Shown piece by piece: positions 1 through 6,362 of a stretch of 10,298 nucleotides of DNA. Source of the stretch: Desulfobacteraceae bacterium (lineage in GTDB: Bacteria > Desulfobacterota > Desulfobacteria > Desulfobacterales > UBA11574); NCBI GenBank assembly GCA_029857875.1, contig JAOUGB010000045.1, forward strand, positions 1 through 10,298, in the 5' to 3' direction. Made by a program: the position numbers and the translations under genes. Position 1 is the stretch's first letter, and every line of letters starts with the position of its first letter. The notes under the pieces were generated by a model. The model was given only the letters and a program-made list of their open reading frames with translations, was not told where the DNA came from and did no database searches.

Positions 1-871
1 GCTGGTCATGGACATCCGGACCTTTGCAAAGGATGAACTTTTTCTGCCGATTAAGAATCAATATCTCAGTTTCGTAGAATTGGAACGACCCTTTGCCGGC
101 TGGAATATGTGGGCTACACCGGAGTTCTCTTTTGCGCCTAAAACCTGGTGCTATCCGATTATCGGTTGTGCGGTATACCGAGGCTATTTTTCAAAAAAAG
201 ATGCTTTCGATTATGGTCATCGACTGGAGGCGCAGGGATATGATGTATACATTGGAGGGGTTGCAGCATATTCAACATTGGGTTGGCTTAATGACCCTGT
301 TTTCAGCACCTTCATTTATCGCAGCGATATTAAACTGGCGGCGCTGATCTTTCACGAACTGTCCCATCATCTTCTCTATGTAGGGGACGATACCACCTTT
401 AATGAAAGTTTTGCAATCGCCGTTGAGCAGGAAAGTCTGCGGCGTTGGCTGGCAACAAGAGATAATCCGAAAGCCTCTGAAGATTACAAAATGGATTGCC
501 GGCGCCGACAGCAGTTTATCGAACTGGTGACGAAATACCGTAAAGAGCTTGAAACGTTGTATGCCAAGGATTTACCCACACCGGAAAAACGACACGCCAA
601 GGCAGCCGTATTTGAAAAGTTAAAGGATGAATACCGGTTTTTGAAACAGCATTGGGGCGGGTATTCAGGTTATGATTTGTGGATGTATCGAAAGATGAAT
701 AATGCAAAATTGATATCCGTATCCACCTATCATGATCTTGTACCGGCATTTTTAGAACTTCTGAAAACCTGCAATAACGACCTCAAAGTCTTTTACAAAA
801 AATGCCAGAATCTATCCGAAAAACCCAAGGAAGAAAGACTTGCCTATCTTGAAAAATACCACCCAAAATGA
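1..871 (+). CDS. Predicted zinc aminopeptidase (COG4324 / PF10023 type), 5'-partial
   Basis: The reading frame is open to the left edge (codons Leu-Val precede the first visible Met at 8), so the N-terminus is outside the window. Numbering from that Met, the zinc site is HELSH at residues 116-120, followed by NESFA with Glu133, which fits the HExxH...E gluzincin arrangement. Upstream segments GCAVYRGYF and GGVAAYSTLGW are typical of the predicted aminopeptidase family I know as COG4324/PF10023. Members usually have about 340-370 residues and often a lipoprotein-type N-terminus, so roughly 60-80 residues are probably missing. The C-terminal third is rich in Lys and Glu and looks helical. Peptidase activity is predicted from the family. 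The substrate is unknown. The gene converges on the LysR gene, with an inverted-repeat element between them. Confidence 0.85.
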   Translation, partial: LVMDIRTFAKDELFLPIKNQYLSFVELERPFAGWNMWATPEFSFAPKTWCYPIIGCAVYRGYFSKKDAFDYGHRLEAQGYDVYIGGVAAYSTLGWLNDPVFSTFIYRSDIKLAALIFHELSHHLLYVGDDTTFNESFAIAVEQESLRRWLATRDNPKASEDYKMDCRRRQQFIELVTKYRKELETLYAKDLPTPEKRHAKAAVFEKLKDEYRFLKQHWGGYSGYDLWMYRKMNNAKLISVSTYHDLVPAFLELLKTCNNDLKVFYKKCQNLSEKPKEERLAYLEKYHPK

Positions 872-920
872 TCGTAAAAATAGATATCTCGCAACACTTT
901 TGTCTTTTGAAAACATTACC

Positions 921-1120
921 GCTTCAGGTATGATTTAATTTTTGCTGAAAGAACTCATGAATAAGGGCTCGTAATGAAAGAACCTGCCCGGGCTATTCAT
1001 AAAGGTTTCCGCTTCAACAGGGGTATTTCATCTATAAAGTTAAATCGCACTTGGTTCTTTCAAAACGATCCCTAATTCATTCAGACAGCTTCCAGTCAAA
1101 AATTAAATCATACCTGAAGC
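921..1120. repeat. 200-bp inverted-repeat (MITE-like) element between convergent genes
   Basis: The first 24 bases (921-944) and last 24 bases (1097-1120) are perfect reverse complements, beginning GCTTCAGGTATG. The inner flanks continue as an imperfect inverted repeat, for example GAAAGAACC on the left against GGTTCTTTC on the right, so nearly the whole element could fold into one long hairpin. It fills most of the 312-bp gap between the aminopeptidase stop and the LysR stop. No coding region is visible inside. No convincing target-site duplication is seen at the ends. A run of seven T at 1134-1140 lies beyond the right arm, so a role in terminating the + strand gene is possible. A non-autonomous mobile element is the alternative I favour. 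Confidence 0.75.
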
Positions 1121-1183
1121 TCCTTTAAATCGATTTTTTTCAAAGGACCGAACTATTGAGACGACGCAATTAATGTAAATTGA

Positions 1184-2074
1184 TTAGAAAAGCGCTTCTC
1201 CAAACAGAATTTTAACAAAGGCTTGCTTGTATGAAATCAGAGTTTTATCCTTCCTCATAACCACCACTATATAATCTGGTTTAAATAGATGATCCATTGG
1301 TAAAAACTTCAACTTTCTTTTTTTCAATTCCGGCAAGTCTTTTACCACCGTAGCAAAAGATATGCCGAGTCCCATCTCGACATACAGGGAAGTTAACTCG
1401 ACATTAGAAGATTCCATAACGATGTGATAGTCAATACCCAGTTTTTGAAACCTCTCTTCCAAACTGTTGCGGTATTTTAAATTTACGGGGGGTAAAATAA
1501 GAGGATACTTTCCAATTTGTTTCAATGTGACCCTTTTCGCTTTGGCCAAGGGATGGTCGACAGGTGTTATAACAGCGGTTCTGACCTTCTTCCAACGAAG
1601 TGCCGTAAAATCTTTTGGAACAATTGATTCCAGCACAAGACCAAAATCGATATCTCCATTTTTGATAAGACCAAAAATATCCTGCTGTGACCGATCGAGG
1701 ATGGTCAGTTCGACATTAGGAAATTGTTTAATATAATGCTTAAGCGCAAGCGGGAACAAGTGGAAGAGCGTTGTGAAAGGTGCGGCCACTCTCAAGCGAC
1801 CTTTTTGGTATCCTTTTATCTCATTGAGTTCCTCAATAAGGGAGGAGTGTCTTTCCAGAATTGTCTCTGAAAATTTAAAAAACCTGTTGCCGGCAGAAGT
1901 CAGGCGCAACTTGCGTTTGCCGATCCTTTCAAAGAGCTGACACCCTAATTCTTCTTCAAGATTTTTAATCTGTTGACTGATTGCCGACTGGGTCCGGAAT
2001 GTGGTGTTGGCAGCTTTTGTAAAGCTGCCCAACTTAGCTACATGGTAAAACCCTAATATCTGTTGCCATTCCAT
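1184..2074 (-). CDS. LysR-family transcriptional regulator
   Basis: The 296-residue protein has the usual LysR length and layout. A winged helix-turn-helix lies at the N-terminus, with the helix pair around residues 17-36 (SFTKAANTTFRTQSAISQQ), followed by the typical LFER and LTSAG segments up to about residue 65. A linker helix follows, then a periplasmic-binding-protein-like effector domain from about residue 90 to 290. That domain includes GDIDFGLV and the late YVEMGLGISF segment, which resembles the GxGI effector-domain motif. The effector cannot be told from sequence; the overall look is closer to CysB/CbbR-like members than to a named regulator. ATG at 2074 is used because the HTH starts directly after it, although no strong Shine-Dalgarno is visible. 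The gene is divergent from the thioesterase gene, which is therefore a possible target, but a repeat copy lies between them. Confidence 0.92.
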   Translation of the reverse strand: MEWQQILGFYHVAKLGSFTKAANTTFRTQSAISQQIKNLEEELGCQLFERIGKRKLRLTSAGNRFFKFSETILERHSSLIEELNEIKGYQKGRLRVAAPFTTLFHLFPLALKHYIKQFPNVELTILDRSQQDIFGLIKNGDIDFGLVLESIVPKDFTALRWKKVRTAVITPVDHPLAKAKRVTLKQIGKYPLILPPVNLKYRNSLEERFQKLGIDYHIVMESSNVELTSLYVEMGLGISFATVVKDLPELKKRKLKFLPMDHLFKPDYIVVVMRKDKTLISYKQAFVKILFGEALF

Positions 2075-2171
2075 TTAAAATAAGCTTCACTAATTAGATT
2101 CATTAAAACAATTAATTTGACTAACATAGAATTAACAGAAATAGTAACGATGAACAATTAAAATTTTACGT

Positions 2172-2432
2172 AGTAAAGATCCGACCCCAGAGGGGCCGAC
2201 TTTGATTTAACACCTGGAAGGAGCTGGTTTACTTAAAACCGAACAAGTTCAAAGTGCCTAAAGTGATCTAAATTGCCTAAAGTGATGGAGTCGCTTCGCT
2301 CCGATAATTTTATTTAATTGGCAGAATTCCTTAACTTTAGCTCACTTTAAACTTTAGCTCACTTCAAACTCTTCCAGCGATTCTTCAGGCAGAGCCAATT
2401 GATCTCTGATCTGGTCCACAAGGCCAGGGTTT
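2172..2432 (+). repeat. Copy 1 of a ~260-bp dispersed intergenic repeat
   Basis: This segment aligns end to end with 8891-9149 in the same orientation. The longest identical blocks are 2251-2272 (22 nt), 2285-2303 (19 nt) and 2322-2357 (36 nt). Its layout has four parts: a left terminal hairpin with arms CCCC (2185-2188) and GGGG (2192-2195); long inverted arms at 2245-2285 and 2332-2373, built from AAGTG-NN-CTAAAGT-like units; a central hairpin-like GGAGTCGCTTCGCTCC; and a right terminal hairpin with CTGG-CC against GG-CCAG (2411-2427). It ends about 37 bases before the thioesterase start, just before that gene's ribosome binding site. There is no ORF inside. It looks like a non-autonomous mobile or REP/BIME-like element, or a structured RNA; I do not recognise a named family. 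Confidence 0.88.
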
Positions 2433-2457
2433 CTATGCCAAACTAAAAAACTACCAT

Positions 2458-2465
2458 AGGAGGTG
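2458..2465 (+). promoter_or_regulatory. Strong ribosome binding site of the thioesterase gene
   Basis: AGGAGGTG lies 4 bases before ATG at 2470. It is the clearest Shine-Dalgarno in the window and fixes the thioesterase start. Confidence 0.85.
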
Positions 2466-2469
2466 AATC

Positions 2470-2892
2470 ATGAAAAATTCTTTGCAACCCGGTTTAACCT
2501 ATACATTTAAATTCAAGGTCCCGGAAAACAAAACCGTACCTCATCTTTATCCTGAATCTCCCGAGTTTCAAGCCATGCCGAAAGTTTTAGCTACCGGGTT
2601 TATGGTGGGCTTGTTTGAATGGACATGTATCCAGGCCATCAATCCTCATATAGACTGGCCCCGTGAGCAATCAGTCGGCATTGATGTAAAATTAAATCAT
2701 ATCGCTGCTACCCCCCCTGGCTTGACTGTGACAGTAAATGTTAAATTAGAAGAAGTGGAAGGCCGGAAACTTGTCTTTTCAATTGTCGCCGATGACGGCA
2801 TCGATAAGATATCTGAAGGAACCCACGACAGGTTCATCATCGATGCTGCTAAATTCAATGCCAAGATGGCTGCCAAAATCAACCCGAAATGA
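2470..2892 (+). CDS. FlK-like hot-dog-fold acyl-CoA thioesterase
   Basis: The 140-residue protein resembles the fluoroacetyl-CoA thioesterase (FlK) family of single-domain hot-dog enzymes. The family's catalytic Thr-Glu-His set appears in place: Thr42 in LATGFMVGLFE, Glu50 at the end of that segment, and His77 in LNHIAATPPG. The following segments VEGRKLVFSI and EGTHDRFIID are also typical. The expected activity is hydrolysis of a short acyl-CoA in the cytoplasm. True fluoroacetyl-CoA specificity is not implied, since most family members are uncharacterised housekeeping or detoxifying thioesterases. The start is set by AGGAGGTG just upstream. It is the only gene in its unit, divergent from the LysR gene, with a repeat copy ending just before the ribosome binding site. 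Confidence 0.85.
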   Translation: MKNSLQPGLTYTFKFKVPENKTVPHLYPESPEFQAMPKVLATGFMVGLFEWTCIQAINPHIDWPREQSVGIDVKLNHIAATPPGLTVTVNVKLEEVEGRKLVFSIVADDGIDKISEGTHDRFIIDAAKFNAKMAAKINPK

Positions 2893-2902
2893 ATTATGCA
2901 AC

Positions 2903-2930
2903 TTGAGCAATAGACTCAAACTTCATTTTT
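2903..2930 (+). terminator. Possible weak terminator after the thioesterase gene
   Basis: A short stem TTGAG (2903-2907) / CTCAA (2915-2919) with a 7-base loop is followed by a T-rich stretch CTTCATTTTT. The stem has only 5 bp and little GC, so this is a weak candidate placed mainly by its position 10 bases after the stop codon. Confidence 0.3.
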
Positions 2931-3038
2931 CTTAAGTAAAAATAAAGTAAAAAGACCCCATTACCACGTAGAATAATCCCGATCAGATGCATACCAATAT
3001 TCCAATGCACGCAATTCCATATTCCCCATTTTTCGTCC

Positions 3039-3653
3039 TTATTCGGCGATCTTGTGGGTCAACACTGACCGTAGAACTTCGGCTTGAGCCTGATACCAGT
3101 CAGCACTCGCGTTATCGTTTACGCCCAGTTCATAGAGCTCGTAAGCTCGTCGTTCGATGGACTCCCAGTGACATGCGACCAAGTCTTCGCAGCATCCGTT
3201 GTATGCTTCCCAAGCAGGCACGGCCTCGGGACGCCCTTTAAGTATGAGACGAATCGCATCATTGGGTGAATACCCTTCAACCAGCGTAAGATAACCAAGC
3301 ACAGTAAGCGGAGCGCGTCCGAGGCTTGCCGTGCAATGAACGTACACCCGGTGTCCTCGAGCACGCAAATTCGCGAGCTTAAAAATCGCTGTGGGCAAGC
3401 ACCGACGCATGTCGGCCACGTCGAAGTCCCGAATCGGACACCGCTCCATCACCAGTCCGAGTTTTGCACCGGCTTGGCACATCGCTGCAAAATCAATGCC
3501 CCAATAAGCCAAACAGTCATCGTGCTGCAAGGACAGGACACCTGATACACCGGTTTTTGCGTGAATCCGCCTCAGATCGTCGGGTACCATTGGACAGGTA
3601 CCAATGACAATATGTTCTGTGATTTGCCCCCAGTTCAGTGACCAAGTCCACAT
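3039..3653 (-). CDS. SEX4/laforin-like dual-specificity (glucan) phosphatase with DUF2934-like tail
   Basis: The 204-residue protein carries the Cys-based phosphatase loop HCTASLGRAP, with catalytic Cys107 and Arg113. IRDFD (74-78) should hold the general-acid Asp. Beyond the P-loop, several segments read like plant SEX4 in order: ITEHIVIGTCP, VLSLQHDDCLAYWGID, IRDFDVADMRRCLP and GYLTLVEGYS. In SEX4 and laforin the loop reads CTAGxGR and acts on phosphoglucans; here Ser replaces the Gly at 110. No carbohydrate-binding module is visible. Residues about 164-197 (IERRAYELYELG...DWYQAQAEVL) resemble the small DUF2934 domain. Removal of phosphate from glycogen or another polyglucan is an inference; a protein phosphatase is the alternative. 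No Shine-Dalgarno precedes ATG at 3653, but homology begins immediately after it. A fragment of another minus-strand frame ends 9 bases upstream. Confidence 0.85.
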   Translation of the reverse strand: MWTWSLNWGQITEHIVIGTCPMVPDDLRRIHAKTGVSGVLSLQHDDCLAYWGIDFAAMCQAGAKLGLVMERCPIRDFDVADMRRCLPTAIFKLANLRARGHRVYVHCTASLGRAPLTVLGYLTLVEGYSPNDAIRLILKGRPEAVPAWEAYNGCCEDLVACHWESIERRAYELYELGVNDNASADWYQAQAEVLRSVLTHKIAE

Positions 3654-3662
3654 GGTAAAAAA

Positions 3663-3743
3663 TCAAAATACAATTGAACTTATTTTTTGTAAAAGCGCAA
3701 TCTCGTTGAAATCATCACGCTCTTTTCTGCCAGTTTCGTACTC
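3663..3743 (-). pseudogene. Possible 3' remnant of an unknown gene upstream of the phosphatase
   Basis: On the minus strand, 26 codons read EYETGRKERDDFNEIALL and eight further residues before TGA at 3663-3665, leaving 9 bases to the phosphatase ATG. The composition looks protein-like and the spacing looks operon-like. The frame closes within three codons (TGA at 3750-3752) once it enters the deacetylase homology. This fits a gene tail cut off at a rearrangement point near 3744. The peptide is short and not assigned to any family, so chance cannot be excluded. Confidence 0.35.
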
Positions 3744-4193
3744 GCCTCTTCAGATTCAGCCTGGGGATTCTGTTATTTTAATAATATGGCGATTGCCCTC
3801 GAGTCGTTAAAACAAAGCAATAAAATCAAAAAAGCCTATGTATTAGACATCGATTTACATTACGGGGACGGGAATGTCAATATTCTCGAAAGTAAGGATT
3901 ATGTAACGGTCTGTAATATTGATGCATCCGATCGAATTGCTTATATCGACCGGGTCGCCGGAGAAATGGAACGTTGCGATGCGGATTTGATAGGCATATC
4001 TGCGGGATTTGACAAACATAAAAAAGATTGGGGCGGTCTGCTCGATACCCAAGACTATCAAACCATCGGCCGACTGGTGAAATCAGCTGCAGAGCGCAAT
4101 GGCAGCGGTTGTTTTGCAATCCTGGAGGGTGGTTACAATCATAATGTTTTAGGAGAAAGTGTAATGGCACTGGTTGACGGTTTGACCGGCTAA
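3744..4193 (+). pseudogene. Histone deacetylase / AcuC-family gene, 5'-truncated
   Basis: The recognisable product starts with ASSDSAWGFCYFNN and runs to the stop at 4191-4193, about 149 residues. Conserved class I/II deacetylase elements are present: the zinc-ligand motif DIDLHYGDG (3855-3881), the third zinc ligand in ISAGFD, and the transition-state Tyr in LEGGYN. Missing is everything before the GFCYFNN block, including the RPPGHHA segment with the catalytic His pair, whose final Ala would be encoded at 3744-3746. Family proteins have about 240-370 residues. The frame is open upstream to 3693, but the extra residues do not look like this family. A Met codon at 3786 lies inside the conserved NNMAIA block and is not a plausible native start. 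The gene is therefore most likely a broken fragment left by a rearrangement. Confidence 0.82.
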
Positions 4194-4409
4194 ACTGAAG
4201 TTTCACTTAAAGCTGTCGCAGGCTAATGAAACTGGCTTCTGCGGCTCCCGGAATGCACCCTACATATCAACATATTTATCATTTGCATTTACAGTTTGTA
4301 AAAAATCCTGACAGTTGGGCCGCCTTTTCTTCCCTGCAAATTTACGCCAAGATTTATTAATTTTTTCGATATTAAATGGTTAGCTGGTCCTTAAAAGAGC
4401 ATTCTTGTT

Positions 4410-4425
4410 TGGCACAATCTTTGCT
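4410..4425 (+). promoter_or_regulatory. Sigma-54 (RpoN) promoter
   Basis: TGGCAC-AATCT-TTGCT matches the RpoN consensus TGGCAC-N5-TTGCW, with GG at 4411-4412, GC at 4423-4424 and the required 10-base spacing. Transcription would start near 4436 and run into the small cysteine protein gene at 4581, giving a leader of about 145 nt. The rest of the 387-bp gap (4194-4580) shows no ORF I can support. It contains only small hairpins, such as TGCCT-TTTTG-AGGCA at 4490-4504 in the leader. Activator binding sites would be expected upstream but none is clear by eye. Confidence 0.8.
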
Positions 4426-4580
4426 CTCTTTCGAAGTGGTGGGGTATAGGCTTTTCACCATCCTTTTATAAAAACGTTTACTAGGAGCCTGCCTTTTTGA
4501 GGCATTGGTCATGGTAAACAATGAGGCGAGGAAAGAGTCTCATCATCAAACCATTTTCAATAAAAGAAAGAGAGGCAATT

Positions 4581-4754
4581 ATGGGACAGGGATTTTTCAT
4601 CAATGAAAAAGTCTTGTGTGAGGAATGCTTTCTGAAAGCGGAAGATTGGGAAGTCTTTGAAGGTAGGGAGGCTCCTCAAAGGAAAGAGTTGGAAGCGAAT
4701 GAATGTCAGCAATGTGGCATACCGTTACCAGATATCGCCCAACCCTACGAATAG
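4581..4754 (+). CDS. Small four-cysteine (zinc-ribbon-like) protein
   Basis: The 57-residue protein has two CxxC pairs, Cys13/Cys16 (CEEC) and Cys42/Cys45 (CQQC). This is the usual layout of a small zinc ribbon, although other metals or redox use are possible. Between the pairs is a charged, Glu-rich stretch, and there is no signal peptide or membrane segment. The start at 4581 is preferred because AGAGAGG precedes it at suitable distance and the protein then begins MGQGFFINEKVLCEEC. An in-frame ATG at 4521 would add 20 residues but lacks a ribosome binding site. The sigma-54 promoter 155 bases upstream points to activator-dependent expression of this gene alone. I do not recognise a named family. 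Confidence 0.7.
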   Translation: MGQGFFINEKVLCEECFLKAEDWEVFEGREAPQRKELEANECQQCGIPLPDIAQPYE

Positions 4755-4772
4755 CTTATCGGTAATTGAAGC

Positions 4773-4784
4773 CGCCTTTTGGCG
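4773..4784 (+). terminator. Weak hairpin after the small cysteine gene
   Basis: CGCC-TTTT-GGCG forms a compact 4-bp GC stem 18 bases after the stop at 4754. The downstream sequence TTCATAATG is only modestly T-rich, so terminator function is uncertain. Confidence 0.3.
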
Positions 4785-4957
4785 TTCATAATGATGAAAG
4801 GCAAGGCAGCAGAGGTACGCCGTCGATTAATCTGACGAATAATTTGTGACATAATGAACTTGACCGTTCAAGATATACTCTTTCGATGCTCACCGATCTT
4901 ACTCTAACTGCGCATTGGGGTCGGGACGGTGTTCGGTAGGTTCACAAGTTGAGCAAA

Positions 4958-5134
4958 ACGATCCCGGACTTTGAGCGGGGCAAGCTAAAAATTTTAACCG
5001 TCCCGGTACGATCTGCCGGTCAGTCCCGGCACCTTCACGGGGACCTATGGGACAGGCAGGCACACATTGAGTATTTCGAGGATTTATCCGCCTTAAGCGG
5101 ATTAAAATTTGAGCCCCGCCCGCTGGCGGGATGT
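4958..5134. repeat. ~175-nt imperfect inverted repeat, possible structured RNA or MITE
   Basis: The left arm (4958-5000) and right arm (5091-5134) are imperfect reverse complements sharing, in order, ATCCCG, GCGGGGC, AAATTTTAA and CCG. The interior adds nested short pairs: GTCCC at 5000-5004 and 5023-5027 against GGGAC at 5040-5044 and 5049-5053. Smaller hairpins lie within the right arm: TCCGC/GCGGA and CCCGCC/GGCGGG. The surrounding gap (4755-5204, 450 bp) holds no gene I can support. Short ORFs on both strands exist because the segment is GC-rich, but they show no family features. Either a structured transcript or a non-autonomous element is possible. Confidence 0.6.
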
Positions 5135-5204
5135 ACTGCCTGACACCGGAATTGGACAAAAGGGAGCGTTTTTCAACGGTCTCAAGGGGTGATGCTGTTT
5201 TGTT

Positions 5205-5693
5205 TTAGGGTTCAATGATTATGGGGGTGCCGACGTCTACAGATGTCCAGATCTCATCCATCTCGGTATTTGTTACCGCAATACATCCATCCGTCCAGTT
5301 AACGTACCGATGGATACGCTCGAAATTTTTAGCGCCGTTTTTTTGACCATGAATCATGATATCCCCGCCCGGAGCAATGTCCATTTCTTTGGCTCTTTTT
5401 ATGTCCTGATCGTTTGGATAGGATATGTGTATGGATTTGTAGAAATCGCTATCGGAATTTTTATAATCCAGTGTGTATTTTCCTTCAGGCGTCCGTTCAT
5501 CCCCCTCTTTTCTTTTGGGTCCTTTTGAATTTCCGCCAAATGCGACCCGATATATCTTGAACGGCTTTTTGTTTTTCATAAGGTACAACCGCTTCTCATG
5601 CTTTTTCACCAAAACACAATCTGCCTTGGGAAGTTCTCCGGCAATGACCAGACAGGGTAGAAGTATTATTAGTATAATGATCTTTTTTATCAT
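5205..5693 (-). CDS. Exported L,D-transpeptidase (YkuD domain)
   Basis: The 162-residue protein begins with Lys-Lys and a hydrophobic helix (residues about 4-18), with a likely signal peptidase I site after VIA at residue 18; it should act in the periplasm. The rest is a compact YkuD domain. It starts at VLVKKHEKRLYL, has the RTPEGKYTL segment, then MIHGQ with His115, and the active-site segment TDGCIAV with Cys137. The family's usual motif is HGx(14-17)SHGC; the Ser-His before Gly-Cys is replaced here by Thr-Asp. Such enzymes crosslink peptidoglycan peptides or attach lipoproteins, and the short single-domain form resembles the YafK/ErfK group. No clear ribosome binding site precedes ATG at 5693, and a stop codon lies eight codons upstream in frame. 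The flavin reductase gene lies upstream on the same strand, with a hairpin between them. Confidence 0.88.
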   Translation of the reverse strand: MIKKIIILIILLPCLVIAGELPKADCVLVKKHEKRLYLMKNKKPFKIYRVAFGGNSKGPKRKEGDERTPEGKYTLDYKNSDSDFYKSIHISYPNDQDIKRAKEMDIAPGGDIMIHGQKNGAKNFERIHRYVNWTDGCIAVTNTEMDEIWTSVDVGTPIIIEP

Positions 5694-5730
5694 TGGGCAG
5701 TCATCACGCAGTATTTATCGACATTCAATT

Positions 5731-5771
5731 GAATAAAACCTTACCAACCGACATTTGATAAGGTTTTATTC
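5731..5771 (-). terminator. Hairpin terminator between flavin reductase and L,D-transpeptidase genes
   Basis: GAATAAAACCTTA (5731-5743) and TAAGGTTTTATTC (5759-5771) are perfect 13-bp reverse complements around a 15-base loop. The hairpin lies 24 bases past the flavin reductase stop and about 40 bases before the transpeptidase start. Read on the minus strand the 3' arm contains GGTTTTATTC and continues AATT, so a U-tract is partly built into the stem. A terminator for the flavin reductase is the simplest reading. Confidence 0.6.
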
Positions 5772-5795
5772 GAACACAATAGTGCGAAACTTGAG

Positions 5796-6362
5796 TTATA
5801 ATTTCTTTCCGATTTCAAATGCCTTTCCGATAAATTCACCGATACCGTGATATTTTTGGGCTTCAGGACTGAAGACAATGGGGCGAATTTTTTCGATATC
5901 CGGCTTGCCCTCATCCGTCAACATCCCATCTTCAATCTTAACATCCATAATCTCGCCAATAAAATGGGTGTGCAAGCCGATTTCATAATGATGAATCACC
6001 TTACATTCCAAGACCATGGGAAACTCTTTTACATACGGTGCGTCGACATAATCTGATTTGACGGGTGTAAGACCGGATTTCTTGAATTTATCCACGTTTT
6101 TTCCGGATGTCATGCCAAAATAATCGGTTTCCTTCACATATTTTTCAGACGGCACATTGAGGGTATACGCCTGTCTCTGCATTATATTCCCATAGGTGTA
6201 GGTAGCCTTTCGAAGAGAAATGGTCACGCAGGGGGGCTGGGAGCAGCAAATACCACCCCAGGCAATGGTCATAATGTTGGGGTTTCCCGCCGTGTCATAG
6301 GAACCCACACACCATACCGGTGTGGGAAAAATTAGCGTTTTTGCACCAAATGATTTTTTCAT
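5796..6362 (-). CDS. Flavoredoxin-like flavin reductase (FMN-binding split barrel)
   Basis: The 188-residue protein matches flavoredoxins of sulfate reducers and the wider flavin reductase family. It begins MKKSFGAKTLIFPTPVWCVG, then NIMTIAWGGICCSQPP, SLRKATYTYGNI and the YTLNVPS segment, which together form the FMN-binding split barrel. It has no signal peptide or other domain. Family members bind FMN and pass electrons between cytoplasmic redox carriers or reduce free flavin. In Desulfovibrio, flavoredoxin has been linked to electron transfer from hydrogenase. The start at 6362 is supported by AGGAG (complement of 6370-6374) seven bases upstream. A longer frame to 6440 adds 26 residues with no family character. 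A perfect palindrome about 90-110 bases upstream may be an operator. Confidence 0.88.
   Translation of the reverse strand: MKKSFGAKTLIFPTPVWCVGSYDTAGNPNIMTIAWGGICCSQPPCVTISLRKATYTYGNIMQRQAYTLNVPSEKYVKETDYFGMTSGKNVDKFKKSGLTPVKSDYVDAPYVKEFPMVLECKVIHHYEIGLHTHFIGEIMDVKIEDGMLTDEGKPDIEKIRPIVFSPEAQKYHGIGEFIGKAFEIGKKL

Noticed and set aside
2245..2373. CRISPR-like array from the repeated AAGTG-NN-CTAAAGT units.
   Set aside because: Units are short, abut or nearly abut, appear in opposite orientations on the two arms and have no spacer-sized unique intervals. The whole block recurs as one repeat at 8964-9092.
3713..3721. CATCACGCT read as the lost HHA motif of the deacetylase.
   Set aside because: It is out of frame with the downstream homology, preceded by a stop codon in its own frame, and the expected RPPG codons are absent. 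The HHA alanine is better placed at 3744.
3786..4193. A complete 135-residue deacetylase starting at ATG 3786.
   Set aside because: The ATG lies inside the conserved FNNMAIA block, with family residues encoded in frame just upstream, so it is an internal codon of a truncated gene.
4197..4239. Terminator hairpin just after the deacetylase fragment (TTTCA/TGAAA extended by GAAG/CTTC).
   Set aside because: The two stem parts are separated by a bulge, the loop is over 20 bases and no T-run follows.
4899..5159. Small proteins on both strands in the 4.9-5.16 kb gap.
   Set aside because: They overlap each other across the inverted-repeat fold, have no ribosome binding sites and show no recognisable domains.
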